Source: Bacillus aerolatus (GTDB lineage: Bacteria; Bacillota; Bacilli; Bacillales; Domibacillaceae). From it: DNA of 64,000 nt. The position numbers were made by a program, and so were the translations under genes. Of the stretch, positions 18,381 to 26,487 are shown in pieces (within the stretch, counting starts at the first letter, position 1; every line of letters begins with the position of its first letter). The DNA lies in NCBI RefSeq assembly GCF_009183655.1, contig NZ_WEIO01000005.1, positions 1 to 64,000 on the forward strand, given 5' to 3'. The notes below the pieces were generated by a model that saw only the letters and a list, made by a program, of their open reading frames with translations, was not told the DNA's origin and did not search any database.

Positions 18381-19028
18381 AATTACACCTCCGTTAAATT
18401 AAAATGAATATTTCTATTCAACCGTCCTTTTTTTCGTGCGCTGAGGCTTGATCCGGCCTGTTTGCGTACAAAAATCAGTCTGATTGTTTTCGTCCATAAA
18501 CCGAGTCGCACTGCCTGCAAACATTAGTGTGCTTCTTTCTATTGCCTTCCCAACACCCTCACCTCACTTTTACATATACTTCTACTTTAAAACATTGGCC
18601 TTTTTCAGTCAATGTTTAGAAATTAAAATATAAGCGAGGCAGGAATCGTCATCTCGGCTGTGCCACAATCCCGTTATGCACATTTATATAGGCCGACGCT
18701 GGGGACAATATCAAATTCTTTGCCAAATGGAAAGCGGCTGAGGTCTTCTACTATATAGTGGATGTTCATTTGGTTTTTATGCTATACCCGCGGCGGCTGT
18801 AGTACAAATAATCGAATAAAAAAGTGAGACTGGTCTTTCATCATAGAAATGAGCTATCTACACAAATGCTATTTTAAACATTCAAAAAAGTCAAAATCCA
18901 GCTCTTTTACACGTGCTTCCTTTTCTTTTTACCACTTTTATTTTCCCGGCTAAAACAGGTAAACTACATATAACCACTTTTTCTTTTTCTGCACAAGGAC
19001 ATTTGTCATGCATAAAGGAGTGACTGCT
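18381..19028. other. Gene-poor interval between CNNM gene and minJ
   Basis: There are no long frames. The CNNM leader side (18381-18600) holds a short AATCAGACTGATT palindrome near 18474-18490 and a TTTGC...GCAAA inverted pair around it, possibly a structured 5' leader. A 31-codon minus-strand frame without a ribosome site lies at 18674-18769. The rest is AT-rich with no feature I can name. Confidence 0.4.
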
Positions 19029-19094
19029 TTGCAAAAAATGAAGATTTTGATCATAGAAGATGCAGAAAACGATGTTGTTCCAAAAGTTTTTTGA
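19029..19094 (+). pseudogene. Response-regulator-like N-terminal fragment
   Basis: AAAGGAG eight bases upstream leads into a TTG start and 21 codons reading MQKMKILIIEDAENDVV then PKVF-stop. KILIIEDAEND is the first strand and acidic pocket of a response-regulator receiver domain. Nothing of the remaining domain follows; a terminator hairpin comes seven bases later. Either a decayed response regulator or a coincidental micropeptide. Confidence 0.4.
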
Positions 19095-19100
19095 ATGAAG

Positions 19101-19139
19101 AAAATCCTCAAGGGAATTTAATTTCCCCTGAGGATTTTT
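19101..19139. terminator. Bidirectional terminator between the fragment and minJ
   Basis: AAAATCCTCAAGGGAA and TTCCCCTGAGGATTTTT form a long stem with near-perfect pairing, A-rich on one side and T-rich on the other. It ends transcripts from minJ (minus strand, stop at 19178) and any plus-strand transcript from the response-regulator fragment. Confidence 0.8.
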
Positions 19140-19177
19140 GATATAGTAATGTGCTGATTAATTATGAAAAATCATAG

Positions 19178-20359
19178 TTAACTTCCTTCTGCCACAAACC
19201 CTTTTTCCTCTTCGGCTAAAATTAAGCCAAGCCCATGATGCTCTCCTTCGTAAAGCGAGCCTTGGACAAAGCGTATTTGGCTGTTTACATCGACGACTTC
19301 GAGTTTGCAATAGGCGGCGTTTTTTTGCAGCGCTTCGTAAAACTCAGTGTACGTGTTAACTTCCATATTATTGACTTTATAAATAATTTCACCGATTTTT
19401 AAGTCCATTTTTTTCGCCGGTGTGTGCGGCAAAATCCCGAGGATCATGACGCCTTTCGGCTGCGGTGTAAAGAAATAATGGCGGTTCCTTTCATACGCAT
19501 AGTGCCGCCTGGAAATCCAGATACGGCTGATGAAAGCGAAAGCGGCGCTTGCCACCGCGAGGAGCGGTACCCAGTAGGCTGCGACAGCCAGTAGAAGCGT
19601 AATGACACCGACCGTTATAATATTTTTCCCGGTCGCTTTGACTGCGAGTTCCGGGAGTGTGCTTTTGATGAGCTGGGCAAAGCCGACTAAAAAAGGAAAC
19701 CAGATGAATGCATACGTTTCTGCTCCAATGGAAATAACCGGCCACCACGGCCACGGCGAAGTAAGATCGCCGGCAGGCAAAACTAAAAACACTGGCACGA
19801 GCCACAGTCGTTGAGCGAATTGAACTCCTACGTTTAATCCGCGCGGGCTTTCTGCGAGGCGCGGAGACGTTCCCTGCCAGCCCCGTTTGAACATAAGCAG
19901 GCCTTCAGTGATTAACAACAGCGCCAACAAGACAGCCATCGTCATCAATATCTTGCTGAGTGACAGCCCATCATACGGGATAAAGGTATAACCTGTTTTT
20001 TCCGAAACGGCGAAGATGAGCAAAGAGAGACCGATCGTCCAGGCGGGCGAGAGCAGCCGGAAACCGCCCACACTTAAAATGATCGTGACTGCAGCGATAA
20101 AGTTCAGCAGCTCGAGTGGCAGCGTTAATCCGGAAGCGATAGCCGCGATGGATAACAGCAATCCGATAAATAAACTGGAAGGCAAGATGTATCGAATTTC
20201 TTGATAAATATCATACACACGCGTGTGGAAATCTTTTCGCTCTCTCGTCACACGAAACATGCCGACGACGAAAGCGAGTAAAAATGAAAAATAAAAGACC
20301 GGATGAATAAATAATTTTCCGAAGCCAGCCAAAAGCTCCAATAACCATTCTTGTACCAC
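19178..20359 (-). CDS. minJ: Cell-division topology protein MinJ
   Basis: This 393-residue protein (B. subtilis MinJ 397) has about eight TM segments over residues 1-285 and a cytoplasmic PDZ domain at about 290-375 (GVMILGILPHTPAKKMDLKIGEIIYKVN, read in part). MinJ bridges DivIVA and MinD at poles and septa and so places the division site. Gene order next to ctpB matches B. subtilis, but the swarming gene swrA that lies between them there is absent. Monocistronic in appearance. Confidence 0.88.
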   Translation of the reverse strand: MVQEWLLELLAGFGKLFIHPVFYFSFLLAFVVGMFRVTRERKDFHTRVYDIYQEIRYILPSSLFIGLLLSIAAIASGLTLPLELLNFIAAVTIILSVGGFRLLSPAWTIGLSLLIFAVSEKTGYTFIPYDGLSLSKILMTMAVLLALLLITEGLLMFKRGWQGTSPRLAESPRGLNVGVQFAQRLWLVPVFLVLPAGDLTSPWPWWPVISIGAETYAFIWFPFLVGFAQLIKSTLPELAVKATGKNIITVGVITLLLAVAAYWVPLLAVASAAFAFISRIWISRRHYAYERNRHYFFTPQPKGVMILGILPHTPAKKMDLKIGEIIYKVNNMEVNTYTEFYEALQKNAAYCKLEVVDVNSQIRFVQGSLYEGEHHGLGLILAEEEKGFVAEGS

Positions 20360-20531
20360 GGCGTTCCCCCACCTTATATTGCTTACACTATATAGAATAT
20401 TGTACCAAAGAAAGCGGGGGCGCGTGAATATATATTGTGAAAGAAGCGTTACGCTTCCAATTATAGGACAGGCAGTGGCCGGTCTGTTTACACTTTGCTA
20501 TCCGGGCAGGCAATTGATAAATTGATCCTGC

Positions 20532-21986
20532 TTACTTTTTTAGACTTCTTATATAAGCCAAAGCCGCTTGCAGCTGGAGGTCATTTTTTTCTTTTTTCAT
20601 TTCTTCCATCCATTTTTGTTCAAGCTTATTTGCTGTTTCTTTGTCGATCGTTCCTGTTTCTTCTAATCCTGTTTGAATTTGCAGGGCGCGGACCGCTTTT
20701 TCCGTTTCGGCACTGAAATAGCCGTCTGTCCGGCCGGGGGCGTAACCGAGACCGTCAAGCATCACCTGAGCGCTTTTCACGCTGTCATTGTTCATTTCGC
20801 GGGTGAGCGGTTTATTCACTTGCAGCGGGTGTGCATAAAAATATTTCGGCTGCCTTACTTCAATATCCGGACGGATGCCTTCTCCATGAATCCAGTTGCC
20901 GTTTGGCGTCAGCCACTTATGAGTCGTCAGCTTCAAATTGCTGCCATCCCCAAGCGGTACTGGCTGCTGCACCGTACCTTTGCCGAAGCTCTTTTCACCG
21001 ATGACCGGATAGCCTTCCGCTTCTTTCAACGCACCTGCCAGAATTTCCGAAGCGGAAGCGCTGCCTTCATCCGTAAGCACCGCAATCGGATAAGGCTTTA
21101 CTTTTTTCTTTTCCGAGAAGTACGGTATTTTGCGCCCTGTCTTTTCTTCAATTTGCATATAAGGCTTGTTTTCTGTGATGAGCACTTTTAAAATCTCTTC
21201 TACGCTCGTTAAAAAGCCGCCCGGGTTTCCGCGCACGTCAATGACGAGCCCGTCCAGTTCTTTTTTCTCAAGCTTTTTCAATTCGGATTTAAAATCCTTT
21301 GCTGTCTCTTCCGAGAATGATGTAATTTCAATAACTCCAACCTGCTTGCCCTTCTTTTCCTTCGTTTTCGCAAATACGGTTTCAATTGGGATTTCATTGC
21401 GCTTTACTTTTACATCAAGCGGCTTTGTCATGCCAGGACGGATGATGCCGATCGTGACAGTCGTTCCCTTTTTGCCGCGTATTTTTTTCGTCGCCTCAAA
21501 AATTGTCAGGCCGCTCACCGTCTTGCCGTTAATGGTGACAATTTGATCTTTCGGTTTCAACCCAGCTTTTTCCGCCGGAGAATCTTTAAATGGAGCAACA
21601 ATTGTCAGCTTGCCGTCCACAACAGTAATTTCCGCGCCGATCCCTTCAAACGAAGAGTCGAGCGATTCTTCAAACTGCTCTACCGTTTCCGCATCCATAT
21701 AAACGGAATATGGATCTTGCAAAGAACCAACCATTCCGTCAATCGCACCTTCTATTAGACTAGAACGGTCGACTTTTTCAACATATTGACCAGCAATCAC
21801 TTCGTATGCTTTCTGTACTTTATGAAGCTCGTCCGGCAGCTCAGCCGGTGCCGCCTGTCTCTGCACGTTCTCTTGCGGCTGGCCCGCGCCCTCTTGTCCG
21901 TCGAGCGCCGCCAGGCCACCGTACATTCCTCCGGCTCCCGTTATAAAAGAAGACACCGCCAACACTGCCACCCATTTTCTCTTCAC
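20532..21986 (-). CDS. ctpB: Carboxy-terminal processing protease CtpB (S41)
   Basis: This 484-residue serine protease starts at GTG 21986, after GGAGGGGGCGG; an in-frame ATG at 22034 would add 16 residues ahead of the signal anchor. It has an N-terminal signal/TM segment, a PDZ domain (about 110-190), the S41 catalytic core with the Ser motif DEGSASASEILAGAL and Lys motif GEKSFGKGTVQ, and a C-terminal peptidoglycan-binding domain (about 395-455). In B. subtilis CtpB cleaves SpoIVFA and so licenses sigma-K activation during sporulation. Confidence 0.93.
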   Translation of the reverse strand: MKRKWVAVLAVSSFITGAGGMYGGLAALDGQEGAGQPQENVQRQAAPAELPDELHKVQKAYEVIAGQYVEKVDRSSLIEGAIDGMVGSLQDPYSVYMDAETVEQFEESLDSSFEGIGAEITVVDGKLTIVAPFKDSPAEKAGLKPKDQIVTINGKTVSGLTIFEATKKIRGKKGTTVTIGIIRPGMTKPLDVKVKRNEIPIETVFAKTKEKKGKQVGVIEITSFSEETAKDFKSELKKLEKKELDGLVIDVRGNPGGFLTSVEEILKVLITENKPYMQIEEKTGRKIPYFSEKKKVKPYPIAVLTDEGSASASEILAGALKEAEGYPVIGEKSFGKGTVQQPVPLGDGSNLKLTTHKWLTPNGNWIHGEGIRPDIEVRQPKYFYAHPLQVNKPLTREMNNDSVKSAQVMLDGLGYAPGRTDGYFSAETEKAVRALQIQTGLEETGTIDKETANKLEQKWMEEMKKEKNDLQLQAALAYIRSLKK

Positions 21987-22014
21987 TATTCCGCCCCCTC
22001 CAATTTGGAAAGCT

Positions 22015-22032
22015 AAAAAAGCCGGCCGGCTC
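22015..22032 (-). terminator. GC palindrome with T tail upstream of ctpB
   Basis: AGCCGGCCGGCT followed by T5 on the minus strand. It is 29-40 bases before the ctpB start and could end read-through from the PLP-lyase gene upstream. The palindrome has no natural loop, so the stem would be short. Confidence 0.4.
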
Positions 22033-22097
22033 AATTCCGCACGGACAGCCCCTTCTCCTAACCTATGAAGCAGGCGGACAAGTTATGAACACAAAAC

Positions 22098-22141
22098 GGG
22101 GTCAGTCCCTCATCGCTTTAAAGCGATGAGGGACTGACCCC
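22098..22141 (-). terminator. Perfect 44 bp palindrome with GGGGTCAGTCCC, terminator of the PLP-lyase gene
   Basis: The arms 22098-22119 and 22120-22141 are exactly complementary over 22 bases: GGGGTCAGTCCCTCATCGC, then TTT meeting AAA at the centre. On the minus strand it follows the stop at 22149 and is followed by GTTTTGTG. The outer half is the same motif as at 106-118 and 23358-23370, so this terminator belongs to a dispersed family. Confidence 0.75.
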
Positions 22142-22148
22142 CAATATA

Positions 22149-23297
22149 TTAACGCAGTAACGCAGAAGAGATAGCCTGCTCAACCTGCCGGATAATATCT
22201 GATGACTCTTCGATGCCGGTGGAAATGCGGACGACTCTTTCGTTGATGCCTAGTGTGTGTTTCTCTTTTTCCGTCAATGAACGGTGCGAGGTGCCGAGCG
22301 GATAAGAGACAGTCGTTTCCACACCTGCTAAGGAAGGAACGATTTTAATCCAGCCAAGCGACGAGAAGAAGCGGCTCATATTGATCTCTTCCTTTAACTC
22401 GATCGTAACGACGGCGCCGTTGCCTTGTTCAGACACGTATTCCGGATAATACATTTTTTTCACTTGGCTGTGCTGGCGGAGAAAATCAGCCAGCTCTTGC
22501 GCATTTTTCGCCTGCCGCTCCATACGAATAGCTAATGTTTTTAACCCGCGGTAAGCAAGCCATGATTCGAACGGGCTTAAGTTCATTCCCATATTTACGA
22601 TTCGGCTGCGGGCAGCGGCAATGAGCTCCTTGCGGCCGGCTACAACACCGGCTGTAATATCGCTATGGCCTCCGATATACTTTGTTGCACTGTGAACAAC
22701 AAGGTCGATTCCCTTCGTATAAGGCTGCAGTAAATAAGGCGTTGCAAACGTGTTATCAACCATCGTATAGAGCTCGTGCTTTTTAGCAGTCTCCACAAGC
22801 GCATCCACATTTTCTACCCGTAAAAAAGGGTTTGTTATCGTTTCCGTATACAACAGCTTCGTATTTGGCTGAATAGCTGCTTCGATTGCCCGGCCGTCAC
22901 TAAAATCAACAAACGAAGCAGTAATACCGAACGCCTTCAACTCTTCTTTGATCAGGTGGTAAGTGCCTCCGTACAGATCGCTTGCCGCGACGATATGATG
23001 GCCGCTTTGTGCCACCGCTAAAATACCTGCTAAAATCGCTCCAAGGCCGGATGAAGCGGCCACACCATCAGGAGCAGATTCAAGTGCCGCCACCCCCTTT
23101 GCCAGCTCATCTGAATTAGGGTTGCCGTTCCGCGTATACAAATAAGGAGTGTCCCCTTCAAAATACCCTTCCAGCTCTTCTAAGCTGTTAAACGAAAAAA
23201 CAGACGTCTGGTAAATGGGCGTTGCCTTCGTTTTAAACTGACGCCCCTCCATAAGCCCGCTATGGACCGCCTTCGTCCTAAATGATTGACCTTCCAT
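22149..23297 (-). CDS. Cys/Met metabolism PLP enzyme (cystathionine gamma-lyase/synthase type)
   Basis: This 382-residue PLP-dependent enzyme starts at the ATG at 23297 behind AAGGAG; a GTG at 23309 is possible. The family signature around the PLP lysine is VVHSATKYIGGHSDITAG, with the upstream PLP-phosphate and Tyr region (YTRNGNPN). Family members interconvert cystathionine, homocysteine, cysteine and methionine, and sequence alone does not separate gamma-lyase, gamma-synthase and methionine lyase. No S-box riboswitch was recognised upstream, unlike B. subtilis metIC. It is a monocistronic unit between two GGTCAGTCC palindromes. Confidence 0.85.
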   Translation of the reverse strand: MEGQSFRTKAVHSGLMEGRQFKTKATPIYQTSVFSFNSLEELEGYFEGDTPYLYTRNGNPNSDELAKGVAALESAPDGVAASSGLGAILAGILAVAQSGHHIVAASDLYGGTYHLIKEELKAFGITASFVDFSDGRAIEAAIQPNTKLLYTETITNPFLRVENVDALVETAKKHELYTMVDNTFATPYLLQPYTKGIDLVVHSATKYIGGHSDITAGVVAGRKELIAAARSRIVNMGMNLSPFESWLAYRGLKTLAIRMERQAKNAQELADFLRQHSQVKKMYYPEYVSEQGNGAVVTIELKEEINMSRFFSSLGWIKIVPSLAGVETTVSYPLGTSHRSLTEKEKHTLGINERVVRISTGIEESSDIIRQVEQAISSALLR

Positions 23298-23353
23298 TCC
23301 ATAAAGCACTCCTTCGTAATCAAATCAGCCTGCAGCACTTTAACGCGTTATCG

Positions 23354-23389
23354 CAGCGGGGGTCAGTCCCCCAACACTTTAAAGCGCTG
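23354..23389 (-). terminator. Degenerate GGGGGTCAGTCCC hairpin after the TlpA-like gene
   Basis: Outer arms CAGCG/CGCTG enclose GGGGTCAGTCCCCC and ACTTTAAAG. The core matches the perfect palindrome at 22098-22141, with the TTTAAAGCG centre kept. It lies 16 bases past the stop of the minus-strand thioredoxin-like gene. Confidence 0.5.
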
Positions 23390-23404
23390 AAGAATTGATT
23401 CCTT

Positions 23405-23986
23405 TTATTTTAGTTCGCTGATGAGTTGGTGCATCATTTGTTCGTCCATGGGTCCGATGATTTTTTGGTGGACGGTGCGGTCGGTGTTAAGAATGTAGGA
23501 AGTCGGGATGGTGACGACTTCGTATTGTTCACCGATCGTTCCGTCAACATCAAGCGGGATTGGGAACGTTAAGTCATATTGCTTGGCAAATTCGGCCACC
23601 GCTTCTTTGCTTTTGTCTGCACTCGTTAAATTTACCGATAAAATTTCCACGTTGCTTTTTTCAGCTTCTTTTTTATAAAAGTTTTGCATATGGGGCATTT
23701 CCGCTTTACAAGGCGGGCACCACGTCGCCCAGAAATTTAAAATGACTTTTTTGCCTTCATAATCTGACAGCGACACTTTTTTTCCATCTAGTGTTTGTAG
23801 AGTGAAATCAGGTGCTTTATCGCCGAGTCCGATACCGGATACTGCTCCTGAAGCGATTCTTTCATCCGTCACTTTTAAGCCCGGATTTTCAATTTCCGTA
23901 ATTTCCTTCTTATCCTTCATAATGTTCATTGCTGCAATGCCAACGAGCAACACGAGCAGCAACACGCCAAACCATTTTTTATTCAA
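23405..23986 (-). CDS. Membrane-anchored thiol-disulfide oxidoreductase (ResA/TlpA family)
   Basis: This 193-residue protein has one N-terminal TM anchor (residues 4-22) and an extracytoplasmic thioredoxin fold. The redox motif is WCPPC (Cys90, Cys93) and the cis-Pro loop is VVTIPTSYI. The family includes ResA (cytochrome c maturation) and StoA (spore cortex). It overlaps the preceding membrane-protein gene by eight bases, which suggests the pair forms one redox unit. ResA, StoA or another role cannot be decided from sequence. Confidence 0.88.
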   Translation of the reverse strand: MNKKWFGVLLLVLLVGIAAMNIMKDKKEITEIENPGLKVTDERIASGAVSGIGLGDKAPDFTLQTLDGKKVSLSDYEGKKVILNFWATWCPPCKAEMPHMQNFYKKEAEKSNVEILSVNLTSADKSKEAVAEFAKQYDLTFPIPLDVDGTIGEQYEVVTIPTSYILNTDRTVHQKIIGPMDEQMMHQLISELK

Positions 23987-24563
23987 CTGGATCCCTCCTG
24001 ATGATTAAAGTAAAAAACAACGCTGCACCTATATACAGCAGACCGCCACTTGAAAATAACTCAGCGGTCAACGACTCAAACAACAGCTGCCATAACGTAA
24101 ACAGCCAGACTGTGCCCCTTATTTGCTTCATAGGTATAGCGAGCAAGACGACTCCCCCGGCCAGCTGGATGAGCGGCCAAAGGACTGCTTGTCCGGTTAA
24201 CAAGGCTAAAACGATTTCAAATGAGACTCCTGTCAGCATCCATATCCAAGCAGCCAGTGCCCGTTTTTCAGCCGGGCATTTCCAGACAATGTACAAAAGA
24301 ACGAATATAAATGCGAGCCAAACCCCTTTCCAGCCGCCATTAAAATATAAAAGCGACAAAGGCGCCTGCATTACGAGTGAAAAGCTGAACAAGAGGATGC
24401 TCAGTTTCCATACAGCGATAAAGAGAAAGACAGCGTTTCCGTAAACATCTAAAAGCACCTTGTCCTTTTTCAGCCAGAGAACAATGGCTGAAATGAAAAA
24501 AGCAGCAATCACGGCGAGTTGGGAAGCATGTACGGTCAAAGAACCAATCGTAAACCAGTTCAT
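23979..24563 (-). CDS. Six-TM membrane protein paired with thiol-disulfide oxidoreductase
   Basis: This 194-residue, strongly hydrophobic protein has about six TM helices, a single cysteine near residue 98, and no CcdA-like CxxC or other motif I recognise. It is translationally coupled to the TlpA-like gene (eight-base overlap). The opening (FTIGSLTVHASQLAVI) loosely resembles the Lgt N-terminus. It may be an electron-delivery or membrane partner, but there is no direct evidence. Confidence 0.6.
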   Translation of the reverse strand: MNWFTIGSLTVHASQLAVIAAFFISAIVLWLKKDKVLLDVYGNAVFLFIAVWKLSILLFSFSLVMQAPLSLLYFNGGWKGVWLAFIFVLLYIVWKCPAEKRALAAWIWMLTGVSFEIVLALLTGQAVLWPLIQLAGGVVLLAIPMKQIRGTVWLFTLWQLLFESLTAELFSSGGLLYIGAALFFTLIIRRDPVE

Positions 24564-24756
24564 TTCATTTTATTCCTTTGACAGAAAAATATCATCTTCT
24601 ACGCTGCTTTCATTCATTCGTTTTTCTGACAGAGCCAGGTTATACTCAGCTTTTCCCCTAAAAAAATAAACACACATATCATCTGCTCCCTTATACTCAT
24701 ATAGGTATCACTTTACAATAAAACGACGTCTTCGTCCAACGTCTTTCATTATAGTT

Positions 24757-24790
24757 AAAAACGGGCTGCCTTAAAAGGTCAACCCGTTTT
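24757..24790 (-). terminator. Terminator of the YjcZ-like gene
   Basis: AAAACGGG (24758-24765) pairs with CCCGTTTT (24783-24790), with inner complementary CTT/AAG bases. On the minus strand it starts 19 bases past the YjcZ-like stop and ends in T-rich sequence. Confidence 0.75.
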
Positions 24791-24808
24791 CCTTCTCTTC
24801 AATAATCA

Positions 24809-24910
24809 TTAGTAGCCCCAGCCAATATAAGCTGCTCCAACAATGATTAAGAGAATGAACAAGACAACGATTAACGCAAATCCGCTTCCGTATCCGCCAC
24901 CACCGCTCAT
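24809..24910 (-). CDS. YjcZ-family sporulation micropeptide
   Basis: This 33-residue frame starts with ATG six bases after GGGAGGTG. It has the family form: a glycine-rich N-terminus ([11 protein letters not shown]), a single hydrophobic helix and the C-terminal AAYIGWGY. YjcZ/YczN-type peptides are small membrane proteins made during sporulation in B. subtilis; the function is unknown. The gene is too short for standard gene callers. It stands alone between the six-TM protein gene and the M23 peptidase gene. Confidence 0.85.
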   Translation of the reverse strand: MSGGGGYGSGFALIVVLFILLIIVGAAYIGWGY

Positions 24911-25026
24911 ACTTTACACCTCCCCTGCACTTACAATTACAGATTATTCAAAAAGGGGAAGATTGCGCGGGCGAACGCCCAGATCCGAATCTTTAGGCAG
25001 AAGCAGAAAAGAGAACAATAAGTAAT

Positions 25027-25070
25027 AAAAAAGCTGCCTCCAGCAGCTTTTAAAAGCTTTTGAGGCAGCT
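25027..25070 (-). terminator. Terminator of the ftsE-ftsX-peptidase group
   Basis: GCTGCCTC (25033-25040) pairs with GAGGCAGC (25062-25069). On the minus strand the stem is followed by TTTTTTATT. It begins seven bases past the peptidase stop. Confidence 0.85.
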
Positions 25071-25075
25071 CAACA

Positions 25076-26410
25076 TTAAAAGTTAATATACTTGCGCGGG
25101 TCAACAGCATTTTCTTTTGACAGCGTCCACGGTCCTTCGTGAATCTCAAAGTGCAAGTGCTGTCCGAAAGAACGGCCTGTATTTCCCATATAGCCGAGTG
25201 TTTGGCCTTTTGAGACGCTTCCACCTTGTACGACACGCTCAGACAAATGGGCATAAACGGTTGTGAATACTTTTCCATTAATGGAATGCGATACCAAAAT
25301 AACGTTTCCATAAGAAGATGAGTAGTAAGAACGGATAACTACTCCGTCAGCCGCGGCCACGATCGGCACGCTGACGCCATTCGCAATATCAATGCCTTTA
25401 TGGTCGCCTAAGCTTCTTAAGCCAAATTCGGAAGACACATGCCCTTGAGCCGGACGCATAAATGAACCTGATGAAACAGCTGGCGCGTCATTTGAGCGGC
25501 TGACTGGCGCTGTTTCTTCTTTAGCAGGGGCAGGCTTGCTGCTGTTTTTCTTTTCGCTCACTGCGGCCTGCTGCTCTTTTTCACGAGCAAGACGTTCCTG
25601 CTCTTGACGTGCTTTTTCTTCTGTCGCTAGGCGCGCTTTTTCAGAAGAAATCGCTGCTTTAATCGCTGCTTCTTGAGAAGAAAGCAATTCCTGTTCTTCT
25701 GTTAAGCTCAATTTTTGGTTGTGCGTATGATCTTCTTCACTTGCCAGCTTGGCCATGACTTTATCTTTCTCTGTCTTTTTCTTATCAAGGCCCGATTTTA
25801 ATTCTTGCAAGTCAGCAAGCATATTTTCAAGATTAGCCAGCTTTTCTTTTACTTTCTTTTCATTTTCTTCAAGCTGCGCTTTATCTTTCTCTTGCTCTTC
25901 TAAAATTTCTTTATCCGCATTCACAAGAGTTGTCACCGCACTCGCACGGTTAATAAAATCACTGAAACTTTCTGAACCAAGCAGCACGTCCATGTAGCTC
26001 GCTGAACCACCGCTTTGCTGGAGGGAACGGGCACGCTCTTGCAAAACGAGATTCCGCTCCGCAATGCGGACTTTTAATTCTTCTATTTCTTTTTGGAGTT
26101 TAGTAATTTCTTTTTTTGTCTCAGCAATGTCTGTTTGTTTTTCACGAATTTGCTTTTCTGCTTTTGAAATCGATTGATCAAGCTGCTTAATTTCTGCAGA
26201 CAGCTTTTCCTGCTCGCTTTGCAGTTCCGTGATTTTTTTATTTTTCTCATTGATGTTTTGCTCAATATTTGATTGTTTCTCGTCAATTTGGTGCTGGCGG
26301 CTTTCGAGATCGGATAACTTTGAAGCAAATACCTCTTCCGCCAGTCCAAAAGTACTTCCAAATCCTAGTGATGCTGCTAAAGCTACCGTTAGTCCTACAC
26401 GTTTCTTCAA
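25076..26410 (-). CDS. Coiled-coil M23 murein hydrolase (EnvC-like), FtsEX-linked
   Basis: This 444-residue protein has a signal peptide (1-29, cleavage near VFA-S), a long Lys/Glu/Gln-rich coiled coil (about 30-280), a low-complexity linker (about 280-325) and a C-terminal M23 domain with LytM-type ligands HKGIDIANG and HLHFEIH. M23 enzymes cut peptide bridges in peptidoglycan. It lies 77 bases after ftsX in the same orientation. FtsEX is known to activate coiled-coil hydrolases (EnvC, PcsB, CwlO), so this is probably its partner here, where B. subtilis uses CwlO (NlpC/P60). Confidence 0.88.
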   Translation of the reverse strand: MKKRVGLTVALAASLGFGSTFGLAEEVFASKLSDLESRQHQIDEKQSNIEQNINEKNKKITELQSEQEKLSAEIKQLDQSISKAEKQIREKQTDIAETKKEITKLQKEIEELKVRIAERNLVLQERARSLQQSGGSASYMDVLLGSESFSDFINRASAVTTLVNADKEILEEQEKDKAQLEENEKKVKEKLANLENMLADLQELKSGLDKKKTEKDKVMAKLASEEDHTHNQKLSLTEEQELLSSQEAAIKAAISSEKARLATEEKARQEQERLAREKEQQAAVSEKKNSSKPAPAKEETAPVSRSNDAPAVSSGSFMRPAQGHVSSEFGLRSLGDHKGIDIANGVSVPIVAAADGVVIRSYYSSSYGNVILVSHSINGKVFTTVYAHLSERVVQGGSVSKGQTLGYMGNTGRSFGQHLHFEIHEGPWTLSKENAVDPRKYINF

Positions 26411-26487
26411 ACTCCAATTCTCCTCTCTGTTCCCCTGAAAAAATTCTCGTTTAGACGCTTATTAAGCGAATATACGTATACTGTCTA

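Noticed and set aside
18674-18769. 31-codon minus-strand frame (MNIHYIVEDLSRFPFGKE then FDIVPS)
   Set aside because: The peptide looks protein-like but has no ribosome site and no family match I can name; kept only as a possible gene remnant.
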